Positions 1-11,973 are shown, numbered from the stretch's first letter. The stretch is DNA of 64,000 bases from Usnea hakonensis (GCA_013423325.1 BLJB01000035.1:124001-188000), one strand, 5' to 3'. The notes: generated from the letters alone by a model not told the origin. Numbers and translations are program-made.

Positions 1-1376
1 CTCTCTTGTTTTTCTTGGAGCTGCTGGTCAGCGCCTCTCAGCACCATTAATAAAAGAAGCGCTGTTATCCCAACCTTGACAGGCAGTGAGTTATCTTCTT
101 CCAGCAATGTCGTCTTGATTTGTACTTCAATCTGAGTCGAAAGATTCGTCTTGGGGGTGCATGATATGCCGGGGCCTGTCTCTCTGTTCCGATCTGATTT
201 CGAAAGAGGCATTCTAATCCCAAAATTGTTTAGGCCCAGTAATCTTTGGTCAGGGTACTTACCCGCGAGCAAACAGTCTTTCTGGTCCATCCCTGCCGGC
301 TGGTAGCATCATCGGCGCCTATACTGCCTTTATCGATGGCAACAATGTTCTCGAAGTTGTCATGAGCAACGGCGGCAGTTCATGGCAACTTATTGGAGAA
401 GTCACGAGAGGGCCATCTAACGCAAACGATATCGATAATCCATACATTCTCCAGCTTCCATCAGGCCGTGTTCTTTGTGCGTTCAGGAACCATTCCAAAA
501 ATCCTAGCACTGGAGCCTACACATACTTCCGCATCACCGTGGCCTATTCAGACGACTTGGGCAAGACTTGGAAGTATCTGAGTACCCCAGCCTCGGATCC
601 TGGACCTGTCAATGGAAATTGGGAGCCTTTTCTCCGCAATGCTCAAGACGGCTCGCTGCAGCTTTACTATTCTCGTGAGAACTCCGCTGCCGATCAGGAC
701 ACTCTGGAGAGATTCTCCACCGATGGCGGTCAAACATGGTCAAACGCGCAAACCATCTCCGGCGCTGGTATAACATCACGTGACGGTATGTTCAAAATCT
801 AGGGTTTCTTGAAGGACATTCACTTCTGCATTGGTTGAGATGTTTCGGGGCAAGAAATTCGGTTTTACCTCTTAGATATACTTTGTCACCTAGACTGGTC
901 TCACAAATTAGGAGATGCTGACATCGAATTTTGTTGCAGGTATGACGGGGGTCACAACTATTAGCGGGACGATGTTGATGGCAGTCTTCGAGACCGAATC
1001 CCAAGGGACTTTTACAGTCTCTTCCATCACTTCTTCCGATGATGGCAAAACCTGGGGCAATCGCAAGACTATCTACACACCAGATAGTCCGAATACTTCA
1101 GCCGGCGCACCTCAAATTGTAAACACGGGCGGTACGCTCTGTGTAAGCTTTATGACAAATGAAGATTCCACCCTGTCTTCCCCCTCAAGTGGTTACACCA
1201 CCAACACAGCAGCAAAATTGATTACCAGCGGAGACGGTGGGCTCACTTGGGGTAACAAGATTACCGTGGGTCAGGTATCGAGTGTGTGGCCAGGTCTGTA
1301 TACTGTGAGCAAATCAAGTTTCTTGATGCTATTCGACCATGGAGGAGCAAAAGCACAAACTATCACTCTGAGCTGA
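1..1376 (+). CDS. Sialidase-like secreted Asp-box (BNR repeat) protein, 5' end missing
   Basis: Exons are <1-85, 234-785 and 940-1376; they join in one frame and leave about 357 residues in the window. The start codon lies left of the window. The protein carries repeated Asp-box motifs (S-x-D-x-G-x-T-W): SDDLGKTW, STDGGQTW, SSDDGKTW and SGDGGLTW, plus a weaker one near SNGGSSW. These mark a six-bladed beta-propeller of the sialidase/neuraminidase type (GH33-like). In fungi such proteins are usually secreted and act on, or bind, extracellular glycans; the actual substrate cannot be read from the sequence. Exon 1 has a dibasic KR shortly before the propeller, as a secreted precursor might. Introns are 148 and 154 bp, with acceptors TTGTTTAG and TTGTTGCAG. 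An FRIP/YRIP-type N-terminal catalytic arginine motif cannot be judged because the 5' end is absent. The family call is secure; enzymatic activity is inference. Confidence 0.85.
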
Positions 1377-1972
1377 GAAGGTATGACCAGCTTTAGCTAA
1401 GAATTCCTCATGATGTAGCCCGTCAATATCCTTTGGAGAATGAAAAGCTGGCTTTTCTGAAAATAGCAATGGCTCTCCTCGCAGGTCTGCGTAGGGCGTA
1501 ACGAGGAAGGGCGTCAGTCTCGAAGCCTTGTTTAATTGACCAATTGAATTTCCCAGAGCTCTCTGTTCTCATTATAAGGCCCTAACTTTGACCAACATGT
1601 TGCGGCAAGGTTACGCACAGTTGTCGGTCTCAAATTCGGACTCCTTTCCCATCAAAAGCAAAACTCGTCTTTATCTACGAAGAACCGATCTACCGTTGTC
1701 ATAATCTGATAGAAAACTTCCACATCGGTGTCCAGAGGTTTCTGGCTCTCACAAAAATAGCCTCTAATCAGAAAAGTGAAATATAAACTTCACATGCCCA
1801 GCACTAAGGCGTGAGATTTTGCTCTCAATATGCATTTTTTGTTCTATTCTTTATCTCTCTCCTTTTTTCATCCAAAATAGCATTATCTCATTGTCTCCCA
1901 ACAAAGAAACCATAAAATCTCCTCAAAGATCGTACCTCTACAAAACCAAGAAACATATCGATTTCTTCCATC
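1377..1972. other. Intergenic, no gene seen
   Basis: This is 3' flank of the sialidase-like gene. It has short T-rich and A-rich tracts and stops in all frames. Nothing here supports a gene. Confidence 0.5.
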
Positions 1973-2566
1973 ATGATTCCCGTCGCAAAACCCATCATCT
2001 GAAGCTGTCCCAACCTTCCCAGCCAAAAATGTTTCTCCTAAACCTGCCCTTCTACATCCTCAAGCTCCAGACGAAAGGACGCCGGGTTTTCCCCCAAAGG
2101 AAGTCACAACGCCCCAAGAGAGCCGCTTTCTGAGGCAACACCCGGATCCCTTTAGCCTTGAGTCTACAAACGCTTCCTCCCTCATCCGTCTCCCGGAACG
2201 AAACACCAGGTCCACACAGCCATGGCGATTAGCGATTCCGAGAAAGACCAACGAGTGGCCCCGTTCCCAGTCTCCTGTCAAGCTATACCATCCTACATGA
2301 CAAAAGATATTCAAATCTCTACCCCGGACGCAACACCTTTCCCTCTTACTGCTCCACCCACTGACGCACAATTTAATCGCCTTGGAAGTCCTCGGATCCC
2401 AAACCGACTCGTCTCGATCCTGAATGTCGAGGACACGATTCTATTCGACAGAGAAAACCCGGCAGACTATATAGGCAATAGAGCCCTACGGCCGTGCCAG
2501 AACCAATCATGGCTCCGGAACACTCGCACCCATCACAAACAACCAGGCACCAAAATGCCCAAATAA
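1973..2566 (+). other. Coding-like stretch of unknown identity with a frame change
   Basis: One forward frame is open from about 1973 to 2300 and reads as a Pro/Ser/Thr-rich segment (for example EAVPTFPAKNVSPKPALL), typical of a disordered fungal protein region. A second frame, open from 2222 to 2566, then reads SPRIPNRLVSILNVEDTILF and similar. The two frames overlap, and I found no convincing intron joining them. This may be a gene with an unrecognised intron, a frameshifted pseudogene, or chance. No family was recognised. Confidence 0.25.
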
Positions 2567-3682
2567 ACAACCCGTTATACGACATTCCGGTGCGTCCTTG
2601 ATACACTAAACTTGATTCCGAGAGCGTCCAGTGCACTGGTGCCCGAATCCAGGGCTTCCTTTTATGTAAATGGTCAGATGCAGTCCCAATTCTTGCCAGA
2701 CCAGATGATTTGCCGGTGAGGACAGGCGGAAGTACGACATCTCCGCTATTGCATATATGTCAGCACTGTGTATCCATACGGATAACGCTTTCGATTGAAG
2801 GCGAGAAGGCTCGCCTTGCTATCGAAGTAGTCGTTGACTAGAGCACGCTCACCCAGCCGCAATTCTTATCTTTTTTTTTATCCCAAATTTCAAAGAAGGT
2901 GAGATTGTGAAGTGTAGGAGAAAGGTGAGGAGGTATTTGGCCCGTACATCATACCATGTTTACAGACTCTTAAGAGGGAGTACACATACACAGTAAAACG
3001 GACAGGCCTTGATCTTGATTGTACTCAGCTTTGGGTGGCTGAGCATTATAGCGACTGTGGCTGGCAAATGAGCTGGGTCGCGGTGGATGGCTTGATACGC
3101 ATGTAACATTTTTCGCTCTGAGGGATCTGACTTGACATACAAGACCTATCGATCTCTGAGAGCCCAAAAGACACTGTTGCTGTCAAGACAGACTCCTCTG
3201 ATGAACATAATCGGAGGCAGAGTCTTGCTATGTGGGGCTTGTACAAGTCGCTACAAATGAGTCGACCCATTTGTCGATACAAACAGTTTTCCTTTCTTCT
3301 GATTTAGGAATCTCCCTCTCCAAAGAGCAAAATATCTTGTAATAGAATACGGACTCAGATCAAGTACGTCACGAGGAAGAAAGGTCAAAGGCCTAGTATA
3401 TGGAACAATTTTCATTGCCTGCTTCTTGCCACATGGCCTTCTTTGAAAACATACCCGTGAAAAGCTAGCCTAAAATCTTCTTGCGGTCTCAAGACATCCA
3501 ACGCTCAAAACTCGTCGAGCTATCAAATAGGCTTGCGGGCCTGAGCTTTGGCATTATCAGATCTGACCACGATGATCGGATTATCGTTTATTCAATACGC
3601 CGTGAGTAGGAAGCGTAGACTTTGCCAGTGGATGAGACAGATCAGAAGCAGCACTCGCTAGATCAAGTCTTGGCCTTGGATA
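2567..3682. other. Intergenic, no gene seen
   Basis: Only short open frames occur here (up to about 78 codons), with no recognisable motifs, no splice-consistent extension and no repeats. Confidence 0.45.
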
Positions 3683-4284
3683 TTGTGGAGTGATGAGGAC
3701 CGCCAAGGTCCACATCCTGCCTTGATGCAGGTCCCAAGGCTCACCAAATTCGACCGGGTCCTTGTTCATGCAACATTGGGCTGGTATGCAACTACAATCC
3801 AGGCGCCATGGGAGAACGATGGAGCACCGACGGAGTTTGAGCTCGCTGAATTTTGCACAGCGGGGCTAAACTCAAATGCCGGAAGTCTGTTAAGCGATAT
3901 ACGTCGAACGACCGGCCAGACGTCGGAACCCAGACGCTTCCACGTTCGAGTGAGCCCTGGCATGATAGCTGGCAACATTGGACGCCTCAGGCTATATGGG
4001 AAAGACGAAAGGTGGGTTCTTGATCCGGACTTATCACCGGGACCAAATTGATGTTGAGAGGGAACCCTTTCCTCCTTCTTGTCAGCTGCGGTAAGAGCGC
4101 TTGCTAGGGCAGGCTCTGTTTCCTCAGATCGCTCGAGGTGTTGTGGGACGAAGATGTCACCCGGGATCCCGAAGTGACTCTGCCCTTGACCATATCCATG
4201 CCCAGGTGAGGCTGCGTAGGCAACATCACGGCCGTTTTGTTTAGCTAGGCGTGGTCTTATTTGAGACGGTGCTATGACCGTCAC
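3683..4284. other. Two overlapping opposite-strand ORFs, neither supported
   Basis: A 122-codon forward frame (3683-4051) and a 172-codon reverse frame (3766-4284) overlap. Neither shows a recognisable domain. The reverse frame is low-complexity and disordered-looking. At most one can be real, possibly neither. Conservation in a related genome would decide. Confidence 0.15.
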
Positions 4285-4414
4285 AAGAGGTATGAGATGG
4301 GTAAGGCACGTCTCGGTTGAAATTTGATATTACCAGTGTGTATTCAAGACTGGCCAAACCTCCCCTGGTTGTTTGTAAATATTGGAACGAACGAATGCGT
4401 CTTATCAACTTTGT

Positions 4415-4978
4415 CTACACACGTTCCTCCTTTACCTTGTCCGCTACAGCTTTGTCAGTGTCCACTTCAGCTTCCTCGTCCTCGTCCTCAATTCCGTCCT
4501 TCGAAGTCTTATACTTCCGTCTCGCCTTCTTGGTCTTGTTAGCCTTCTTCTTTCGTTTGATGTCCGCTTTCAGAGCCGTTCTGCTTTCCGGACCTTTCTC
4601 TGCAGCATCAATTTTGTCTGCGAGCAGTTGCCGAGCAATCTTCCGGTTCTGGGACCGCGATCTTGTGGCTTGCGATTTTATAGTCATGCCAGTGGGGATA
4701 TGCTTAAGTTGGACGGCGGAGGAAGTCTTGTTCTGGAGCGAAGGAGAAGTGTCAGCGGCCACAAGTGGTGATCGGCATGAAATTCAGCATACAATCTTCT
4801 GGCCTCCGGGCCCACTACCTTTCAAAAAAGCCTCTTCGATGTCTTCCTCTTTGAGAACGAGTCGAGGGGGCAACTGTGCAGCCGCGGCCACATTTTGCGA
4901 GGTGAAGTGTCTTAGTACAAGGCTAAAGTGTGGCTTTGTTACCGTGCACGTCGATCTAGGGGTTGCGAAGAGGAGCAT
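4415..4978 (-). CDS. RSO55: Mitochondrial class I release factor-like ribosome rescue protein (Rso55/MTRFR type)
   Basis: Exons run complement(4793-4978, 4732-4415), giving 167 residues. The intron 4733-4792 has donor GTATGC and acceptor CTCCAG. The protein has the GGQ motif within GSGPGGQKINKTSSAVQL, followed by KSQATRSRSQNRKIARQLL. This is the RF-1 catalytic domain that triggers peptidyl-tRNA hydrolysis, without the stop-codon recognition domains of true release factors. The tail is rich in Lys, Arg and acidic residues, as in Rso55 and C12orf65, which act on stalled mitochondrial ribosomes. I chose the ATG at 4978: it gives a Ser/Arg-rich, hydrophobic N-terminus suited to mitochondrial import, and the longer open frame upstream begins with a non-ATG codon. 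Paralogues such as Pth4/ICT1 are possible, but the length and tail fit Rso55 better. Confidence 0.85.
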
Positions 4979-5374
4979 GACGAGGGTATCATGGTTGATC
5001 TGCTGACGGAGTGTGGGATTGAAGTCTGTGAGTGGTACTGTAGGATGCAATTCAAGTACGACGACAACAATCTACCATCATGTGAAGTACCCAATACACC
5101 AGATGGATAATAGAAAAGACTGTAGAGCGTTGCCAAGACAGCGCCAAGAAATGCCAAGAAATGCGGAGAGCCGGCGGAGATTGGCCGTTCTTCCGTTCTG
5201 GCTCTCTACATTCAGTCTTCATACATTTGGAATCGTGCGGTCTTTCTGGACCTCCTCCGACTGATTCTCCGCGTCCACGTCAACTCATCAACCTCATAAT
5301 CAGCCGTGCAATTGCTGGTCATCAGCAATACAAGATATCCGCATTGGGGCAACATACAAAAGGCTCCTTCCACC

Positions 5375-5860
5375 ATGTTATACGCCTCGAATTTGATAAG
5401 ATGGCTGCAGCGCAAACGCTATCAATACGAGGTCACTTTTTCGCTTTACATGCTAACGCCCATGGAGAAGTTCATCTTCAGTAAGTTTCTTTTGTCGGTC
5501 ATAGAGAGTACAAACGTGAGAGCTTGCCAAGTCCTCTTGTCCCTTGGATTTTCCTATTGATTTCTCCCACTGTCGGGCTTTTGGCCGTGGTTCAACGTCT
5601 CACCTTTTTCTTATCCGCCTTCAAGTTTGCGCTGACGTTCTGCTCTAGACACGTTCCTGCTCCTCTTCATCTCCATGATTATCATCGCCGCGTCGTTGTA
5701 TCTTCCTGAGCACGTGATGAAAATGGCTAGCAGAGCATGGTTCTACTATGCTGGTGACGAGACTGCGGTAGGGCCAGGGTCGAGATCAGGGTCTGGCGCT
5801 GGCGCCGCAGGAGCGAAACAGGGCGATTTAGGCAGATCTGGAGGGAGATTGGACGGGTAG
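5375..5860 (+). CDS. Small subunit of serine palmitoyltransferase (ssSPT/Tsc3-like)
   Basis: Exons are 5375-5480 and 5649-5860 (105 residues), joined across a 168-bp intron (GTAAGT...CTCTAG). The start sits in a good fungal context (CACCATG). The N-terminal half reads WLQRKRYQYEVTFSLYMLTP, then PMEKFIFNTFLLLF and a membrane helix ending in LYLPEHV. The pattern of YQYxVTxxLYMLxPxE, a hydrophobic segment, and xPxHxM is that of animal ssSPTa/b. These ER proteins bind and stimulate the Lcb1/Lcb2 serine palmitoyltransferase, the first enzyme of sphingolipid synthesis. The C-terminus is a Gly/Ser-rich tail after FYYAGDE. The gene diverges from the mitochondrial release factor gene and converges on HIS3. 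The MIPC synthase at 10.8 kb acts later in the same lipid pathway, but the distance argues against co-regulation. Confidence 0.85.
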
Positions 5861-6072
5861 GACATGCTGAACAGGCTGGGTTCGCTATAGAGGTGTACGG
5901 GCAGGGCCACCAAGCTGTTCCCAGATCGGATTCGGGCGTCTCATGGTCAAAGAATGGGTTTTGCGTATTGAAGAATTAGCGTTGCAAATGCATCCAGGGT
6001 AGCACGGAGTCCTCGCGTGCCGAATATATGTACAACAGCGACCCCAAACCGGTCCAAATTCAAAGAACCTTC

Positions 6073-6858
6073 TCAAAGTACACCTTTGGTACTCCCCACC
6101 TCGCCCTCTCTCCCCTCGATCCTCGCACATGCCATCCTACACGCCCCAGCCAGCGCCTTAAACGCACTCTCCGCCCTATGATGATCATTACTCCCGCGAA
6201 TCACATCAACATGGAGCGTCACCCCAGCCGCCATGGCCCAGCTGCTCAGTCCATGGTGTATCATCTGGCTATTCAGCTGCCCCATCATCGGCCCGTCGAA
6301 ATCGAAAATACCAACGAAGAAGGGTCGCGACGAGATATCAACGACGGCGCGGGAAAGCGCTTCGTCAAGGGGCGCGTAGCAGTGGCCGAAGCGGGCGAGG
6401 CCGGTGCGGGGGCCGAGGGCGGTGGTAAAGGCGGTGCCGAGGGCGAGAAAGGTATCCTCGGTGGTGTGGTGGTCGTCAACTATAGAGCAAATCATTAGCT
6501 AGCTACTAGACGCAACTGGAAAGTTTAAGGCGACGAAAAGATACATACTAGCTAAGTCCCCTCTACACCGCACTCGTAGACTCCAGCCGGCATGCTTCGA
6601 CCATGCATGTAACATGTGATCTAAAAACCCTATGCCGGTCCATATCCAGATGTGCTGAGAACCTTTTAATTGGGAAGCATGATGGGTTGTAGTTTGAGAC
6701 GGGATCGGGGCGTTAGGGGCAACATATTCGGCGGAGAAGTCTGAATCGTCGGGCAGCGGGTCGAGAGGTCCTCCGTCGAGGGAGAGGGAGACCTGGATCT
6801 TGGTTTCGTTGGTGTTGCGGTTTATGAGAGCAGTGCGCCGCAGATTTGGGTTGGACAT
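6073..6858 (-). CDS. HIS3: Imidazoleglycerol-phosphate dehydratase
   Basis: Exons run complement(6549-6858, 6073-6479), giving 238 residues. The intron 6480-6548 has donor GTATGT and acceptor CTATAG. The enzyme removes water from imidazole glycerol phosphate to form imidazole acetol phosphate in histidine synthesis. Metal-binding signatures are intact: GIGFLDHMLHAWSKH in exon 1, and GDLAIDDHHTTEDT across the intron, followed by AVVDISSRPF. The N-terminus (RRTALINRNTNETKIQVSL) is typical of fungal His3. The length matches the 210-240 residues usual for the single-domain fungal enzyme. The 3' end faces the sphingolipid gene about 210 bp away. No frame disruption is seen. Confidence 0.97.
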
Positions 6859-7234
6859 TACGGTGAGAAGGGTTTGAAAGATCTAATGTGTTCTTCGAAT
6901 ACAAAAATGAGTGCTACTATTATACTGAACAATTTGTTCATGGACCAAAATCACACTACATATAGTCTTATCAACGTTTAGGAAATTTTGACACCTGCGA
7001 ACGCTCTTGATTTCTATTGGCAGACAACATCTGCAAATGCCTTTTTGGTTGAAATGCTTCCTATCTGAAAGCCTCCCATGAATGCAAAATATTCGAGCAG
7101 GATGTCGGAAAGCTGGAAAGGGCCAGCACTAGACGTGGACGCTAGATCTGAGGACCACCCATTAACTCAGCTTTCGCAGACGTGTCACCCTTCTTCCTTG
7201 CCCTCCGGGTATCATCGCAGGAATGAAACCCAAA
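6859..7234. other. HIS3 upstream region and 3' flank of the next gene
   Basis: AT-rich 5' flank of HIS3. I saw no clear TGACTC-type general-control (Cpc1/Gcn4) site and no other gene. Confidence 0.4.
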
Positions 7235-8444
7235 TCAAGCCCCGGCAATTTGTAAAATGACCCCTTCAGATTCAATGAACCTGCACCCCCCAAACCCTTT
7301 CAAGATCCTCTCCATCTTGACGATAGGCCCTTTGCGCTTGCCTCCATTGGCGTGTACCGAAACTCGTTCATCTTCGAACAGCTCCTTCACACCAATAAGT
7401 GGATCCGTTTCCCGATCAGGAGAGCGCCAAATCCGAGTCTCCGTGACTTCATGCTTCTCAAAATCTATGTTGCCCCCCTTGTCTGCTATTCCCTTCTCCC
7501 ATATGAAGCTACCTGGCAAGCAAACTAAATCCCATCCCTGGTCCATGATCTGCCGAGGACCGTCATCAGTAGCCAGATAACCCCCTCGCTCAACGACGAC
7601 TGTCTTTTTGATCCAGTCCAAAGCCCCTATCTTCTGTAGTCGGAGCGGCGAATCGGGCTCCATGTCATGATCTTCATCGTACCCCCCAAAGCTGTCTTCA
7701 TCGCCGTTACGAAAACCTTCCGGGATGACGAAGTTGATCTCCTTTAGAGCTCTGTCCTGCACCAGAAGAGCGCAAAGTCTCTGGATGGCGATTCTGTCTA
7801 GATCTTTAAGCTCCCATGATCAGCATATTCTTTTTGTGAGACGAGATATGCGTTTTAAATGGAGAATCAGCGATCCGTGTTCCGAGTGTGACAGTAGTAA
7901 GTGATAGGAGTGAGTCACTTCAAAAGGGAAACTTACGTCCTTCAGAGTCTACCTTGACCATATGCATATGCGGGAAATTCTTGGATCTACCGTTGAGATC
8001 TTTGTTATCGGCGTCTTTGACTGGCCAACGCATATATATAGGTGCATGGACAGCGACGCGATGTATCCGTGCTCGAGCTTGAGGGCCGATAGTCAGATAG
8101 AAACGGAGGAAGCCCTGCCAGCCACTTCTGCCAGAGAACTTGAAATGATTATCGCTCCAGAAGAGACTGGCTGCCTCATTGTAGACTTGGCGGCATGTAC
8201 CCAGAAGTCCAGTCCCCATCTGTTTGCGAATGTATTCCAAACTCTCTTGGTGCCGAGTTTTGAGCCCTGCAACTGATGGCCTTTCCTCCTCATTGGGTTT
8301 TGTCCACTTGTGAGGCCATAAGTCGAGGGGCTCATCTCTGACAAGGGCGAAGCGATAGATGTTGGAGCGGATCTCTCCGGGGAGCCGAAGTAACGGTGAT
8401 TGAAGTTGGCCTTTGATACGACTGCGGGGCGTTGACCGACCCAT
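7235..8444 (-). CDS. Fungal hypothetical protein with F-box-like 'LPGEIR' N-terminus
   Basis: Exons run complement(7937-8444, 7235-7803), giving 358 residues. The intron 7804-7936 has donor GTAAGT and acceptor TTAAAG, and the frame is continuous. The first in-frame ATG is at 8444; the longer open frame starts on TTG. The N-terminus reads LLRLPGEIRSNIYRFALV, then GLLGTCRQVYNEAASLFW, a pattern common to a large fungal family (2EXR/F-box-like). Those proteins begin with a short helix bundle and have a variable C-terminus. The second exon holds VIPEGFRNGDED and a basic end. The function of the family is unknown; substrate adaptors for ubiquitin ligases have been suggested for some members. A decayed relative of this family lies at 25.7-26.3 kb. 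Confidence 0.7.
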
Positions 8445-9204
8445 ATCTGCCCTGGGGCCAGAATTTGACAAAGTCTAGAAGCTGGAGGCAATGAGCGTTG
8501 TGGAAAGGGAGCGATACGAGGTGTTGTTGCGGAATACCTTCCGCCAAAGCCGCAAAGCCGCAAATTTGTAAATCTTCGTCTCTGATGGGCTACTACCATC
8601 AAAAGCTTTGTTTTCAAGGCCTCGATTGAAAAGAGGCTGTACTTCAAGAAGAGCAAAGGCTAAAAGCTGCCAAGAACGAAGGTCAAGTAATCAACTTTTT
8701 GGATTTTGAACGCTGAATCAAGAGGCCTCAGACGAGCTTAGGCGGCATGGTCATGCATCAACGCGGAAGAATTGAATACCCATAGTCCCGGGAGATTGCT
8801 GGGCATCAAGAAAGCAAGGTTTCTTATATGAGAGTTGAGCAGATTGCTTGCCGCGCTTGATCCACCTTCAAGGCTTAGTTGACAACATGGCAAGATGCAG
8901 GGGCATAATTCAGAGACGAAAGAAGATCGTGTTCTCACTGGGAATTCACATTTTGGGACGGATATGGCAGATTCATATATGAGCATAGATCAAAGGCATG
9001 CTGCCTGCCAGTGTATGAAAATCTGTTCCGTCTAGCCCGGTCCATGTAGCAGGCAGCACAAGCGGCAGACGTTAGAAGCGCTTGTAGTGCGTGTAAGCGC
9101 CGGGTACTCCCGCGTGCTCAATCCCAAATTCACAAGCATATCAACTTTCTTTGTCCCATCTGACCTTTATGTCTCCCCTGATGATGAAGGATTGATTTGA
9201 GAGA
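8445..9204. other. Intergenic, no gene seen
   Basis: Divergent upstream region shared by the 7.2-8.4 kb gene and the 9.2 kb gene. Only short shadow frames are present. Confidence 0.45.
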
Positions 9205-9728
9205 ATGTCCCGCAGGACAGACCAGGAGACCAGTGCTGCTGGCTCTGAAGCCTTTAGGGGAGCATTTGTAGGTGCTGCTAAGGTATAAGCCCCCTACGTT
9301 CACGTCCGCAAATGCCCGCCATTCAAATCCTACAACATGCTCCCAAAACTTGGCTCTACTAATTACCGTAATATTTGCAGTGGGGTCTCATTGCTGGCAG
9401 TCTTGGCTTCATAGGCTACTTTATGTCTCCTATCTATCGAGGTTTAACAATACAATTCAAAGTGTATGTCCCCATGCCGTGTGATGTACTTCGACAATTC
9501 AAGTCGACTCAATCTGATCTGACACCCACTCGCACACACAGATACATCCAACTATCTAGCATGACGTTTGGGGGCTGGATTGAGGCAGATCGACGGCTGC
9601 GTGCGTACGAGTTCCAAGCTAGGCGTGACAAGAAGAGGCAGAACGACGAAGCAGTGTGGAAACAATGGGAGGGCATGATTGAGCAGCAGGAGCGGAGAGA
9701 GCAAGAGAAGACCCTAGAGAAAGGCTGA
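9205..9728 (+). CDS. Small conserved-looking protein with one or two membrane segments and a charged coiled C-terminus
   Basis: Exons are 9205-9282, 9381-9463 and 9542-9728 (115 residues). Introns have donors GTATAA and GTATGT and acceptors TTGCAG and ACACAG, and the frame is continuous. The N-terminal 25 residues are polar. Next comes a hydrophobic helix (WGLIAGSLGFIGYFMSP), then YRGLTIQFKVYIQLSSMTFG, then a long charged helix (EADRRLRAYE... to the end) rich in Arg, Gln and Glu. The helix, R/Q-rich loop, helix order recalls HIG1-type mitochondrial respiratory supercomplex factors, but I cannot show the family signature convincingly. An inner mitochondrial membrane location is a guess. The gene itself is well supported by three consistent splice joins. 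Confidence 0.7.
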
Positions 9729-10753
9729 GACGTGTCGGGACACCAGGGAATGGTACGGAAGCCATGGATGAAAACCAAGCGCAGAGGCCCTGACATCCGG
9801 TTGACGTCCAAAGACAACCCCTATAAAGTACTGCCAGAAAAGCTCAAAGCCACAAAGAAATCGTCTGTGCTTGGACTCACCTAGAGAGTGGCTGAAGATG
9901 GCTACTATATTTGAGGGACAGGATATACCGACAGCCTAGCTCAGCTCTTCACCGTGCTGTGTTGACAACGACAACAAAAGGGCTCGCACAAAGCCTAGTG
10001 GACACACAAAGGTGCACCTGACGGGCGAAGGAAATCGAAACCCCCCTTCCCCTTGAAACCCCAAGCCTTTTCATCGCCTGAATCCGAGTATATATCTCTC
10101 AGGAAAGGCAACAACAACGCCCCGAACAAAAACCCTCCCGAGACTCCACCATCATCGGCCCATATTTTGGGAAAGGTTAGAGGTGATGGCTTGTAGAGAA
10201 CCTAAGAGAATTGTTGCGTTCCACCACTCGGGAACAATGGGCAATATCAGCTCTGATCCGGCTCACCGGTTGCAAAGCTTGCCTTGCTGAGATGGTCATT
10301 ATTCGGTACGGGAGGGTGACCACGGGTCTTGATAACTGATGCTCCCATGAGGCATACCATTCCCACGATTAGTCCTCGTATGATTCGAACGAGGGACAAA
10401 AAGTGCTGGGCTCCCGTCACGCATCGTTTTGCTTACCTTGTTGGAATCGTGTTTGGAACCACTCACGTGAGCGACTAAGGGGACTGAGAACTTATGGTTC
10501 TGGACGAGAAGTGGCACACATTGTATGTACAATTGTCAAAATACTATGTGCAAAGTAATTTACACACAAGAATCAAAGTGCCTCTGCTTCTTCCATGCAG
10601 CATGCAAGCCGCCAAGTATTCGTCCGACAAGGAACCCTTTTTGTGGATTGGACATGAAACACCATCGCACCCAACATTGGTATCTTTTGTTTTCCTCTGC
10701 CATTACATCCTCAACCTCCCCCCCCGCTCCACCAGCCCTTGGCGAAGCAGTAT
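9729..10753. other. Intergenic, no gene seen
   Basis: About 1 kb between convergent genes. It contains a short perfect hairpin (CCTCGT/ACGAGG near 10374-10394) but no tRNA-like cloverleaf and no supported ORF. Confidence 0.4.
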
Positions 10754-11973
10754 TTATACCTCATGCCTGTCAGTCAGCTCATAAGCCGTAGCACTCGCCG
10801 TTTTCCAAAGAGGCATCCTCTGCGCCCAGCCACCCGGTCCATTCTTGCCGCCTTTTTTTCTCCTTTCCCCCAGCAGCAACACTCGACCGTATATCCACCA
10901 CAGGCCCAGACCCACGAAGCCAGCAATCAGGAAGCCAGAAGCCGTCAGCAGCATCCAGTGTTTCCCCATCCAAAAGATCAGTCGTGCATCTTTCCCGTGC
11001 CAACTGCTCCCTCCATGCCACCGGAAGAAAGCCCAAGGCTGTTTATTATACTCGTCCCCCATCAGCACTCTCACCCTCCCCGCCGGGCTTCCGTCCCACC
11101 CGCGCGCATTTGCTCCCCCAAGGACCGAGGAGCCGGCAATCGTCGAGGAAGGGCGACCGCGCTTATACTCTTGCCAGATGACACTGAGGAAGAGAGGACC
11201 GGTACTATACATTACTGTTATGTAAGGGAGTTTCCAGTTGCGATTGTATGGAATTAGAGATTCGATGACGAGGGTGAAGAAGGGGTGGTGTGGGACGGAG
11301 CCCATCGCATCGTTGGAGATACCTGTGGGGTTGGTGCGGCGAACCCAGGCTGGGTAGGAGAGAAGAGGGTCGAGACGGCGGTTGCAACCCTGTGAAAGGA
11401 CCAAGCCAGGTTAGGTCGAGTCAATCGAGAGGTTTTGGGGCGGATCCCTAAGAGGGAAAGAACGTACATCATCGAGGTCGATGTATACACCGCCATAATG
11501 AGAGAGTACGAAGTAGCGGATAGCGTCAGCTCGCTGTATAGGTTGGGAGTAATTGTCGAAGGTGTTTAGGAACCAAGGGTATTCGGTTGCGATGAGCTCG
11601 CGTGACTTGGCATCTGTCCAAAGCTATAATTTTGGCACGCAATCAGCTCCTGTTTTCCGCGCTCCAAGCTGTCTTTGCGCATGTGCAAACCCACATAGTA
11701 TTCATAGTCTTCATGCAAGTCCACGCAGCTCTTCTGGGCCTCCCTCCATCGCTCCGGTACATTTTCGTCGATATAGGTTTGGTGGATGATCTTGGGTATG
11801 AGTTGAGGGCGGTCGTTAATTCGTGGGGAATCGGGGGGCGGGATGTCGGCACTATGAATGGCGTCGGCGGAGCCGTCTTCGACAAGAAGTGTCAGGAGAG
11901 TAAAGACGGAGCGGACGAGGAAGATGATTATTAGGCAATTAATTGTTATGAAGATGGCGAGACCGCGTCGCAT
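10754..11973 (-). CDS. SUR1: Mannosyl phosphorylinositol ceramide (MIPC) synthase catalytic subunit, Sur1/Csh1 family
   Basis: Exons run complement(11695-11973, 11468-11623, 10754-11389), giving 356 residues. The enzyme transfers mannose from GDP-mannose to inositol phosphorylceramide in the Golgi. An N-terminal membrane anchor (LAIFITINCLIIIFLV) is followed by PKIIHQTY and then LWTDAKSRELIATEYPWF. Next come QRADAIRYFVLSHYGG and VYIDLDDGC, which is the DxD sugar-nucleotide motif of the glycosyltransferase family with the Gly_transf_sug domain. ISNDAMG and PHHPFF are also diagnostic of Sur1. A C-terminal hydrophobic helix (MLLTASGFLIAGFVGLGL) lies near residue 305. Exon 1 ends on a GTGGGT donor, weaker than usual, but the frame and family alignment require it. 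The upstream region is full of simple repeats. Confidence 0.93.

Noticed and set aside
10340..10400. Sequence with a GTTCGAATC-like T-loop resembling a tRNA
   Set aside because: It forms only a simple CCTCGT/ACGAGG hairpin. No acceptor stem, anticodon arm or D arm can be drawn in the flanks.
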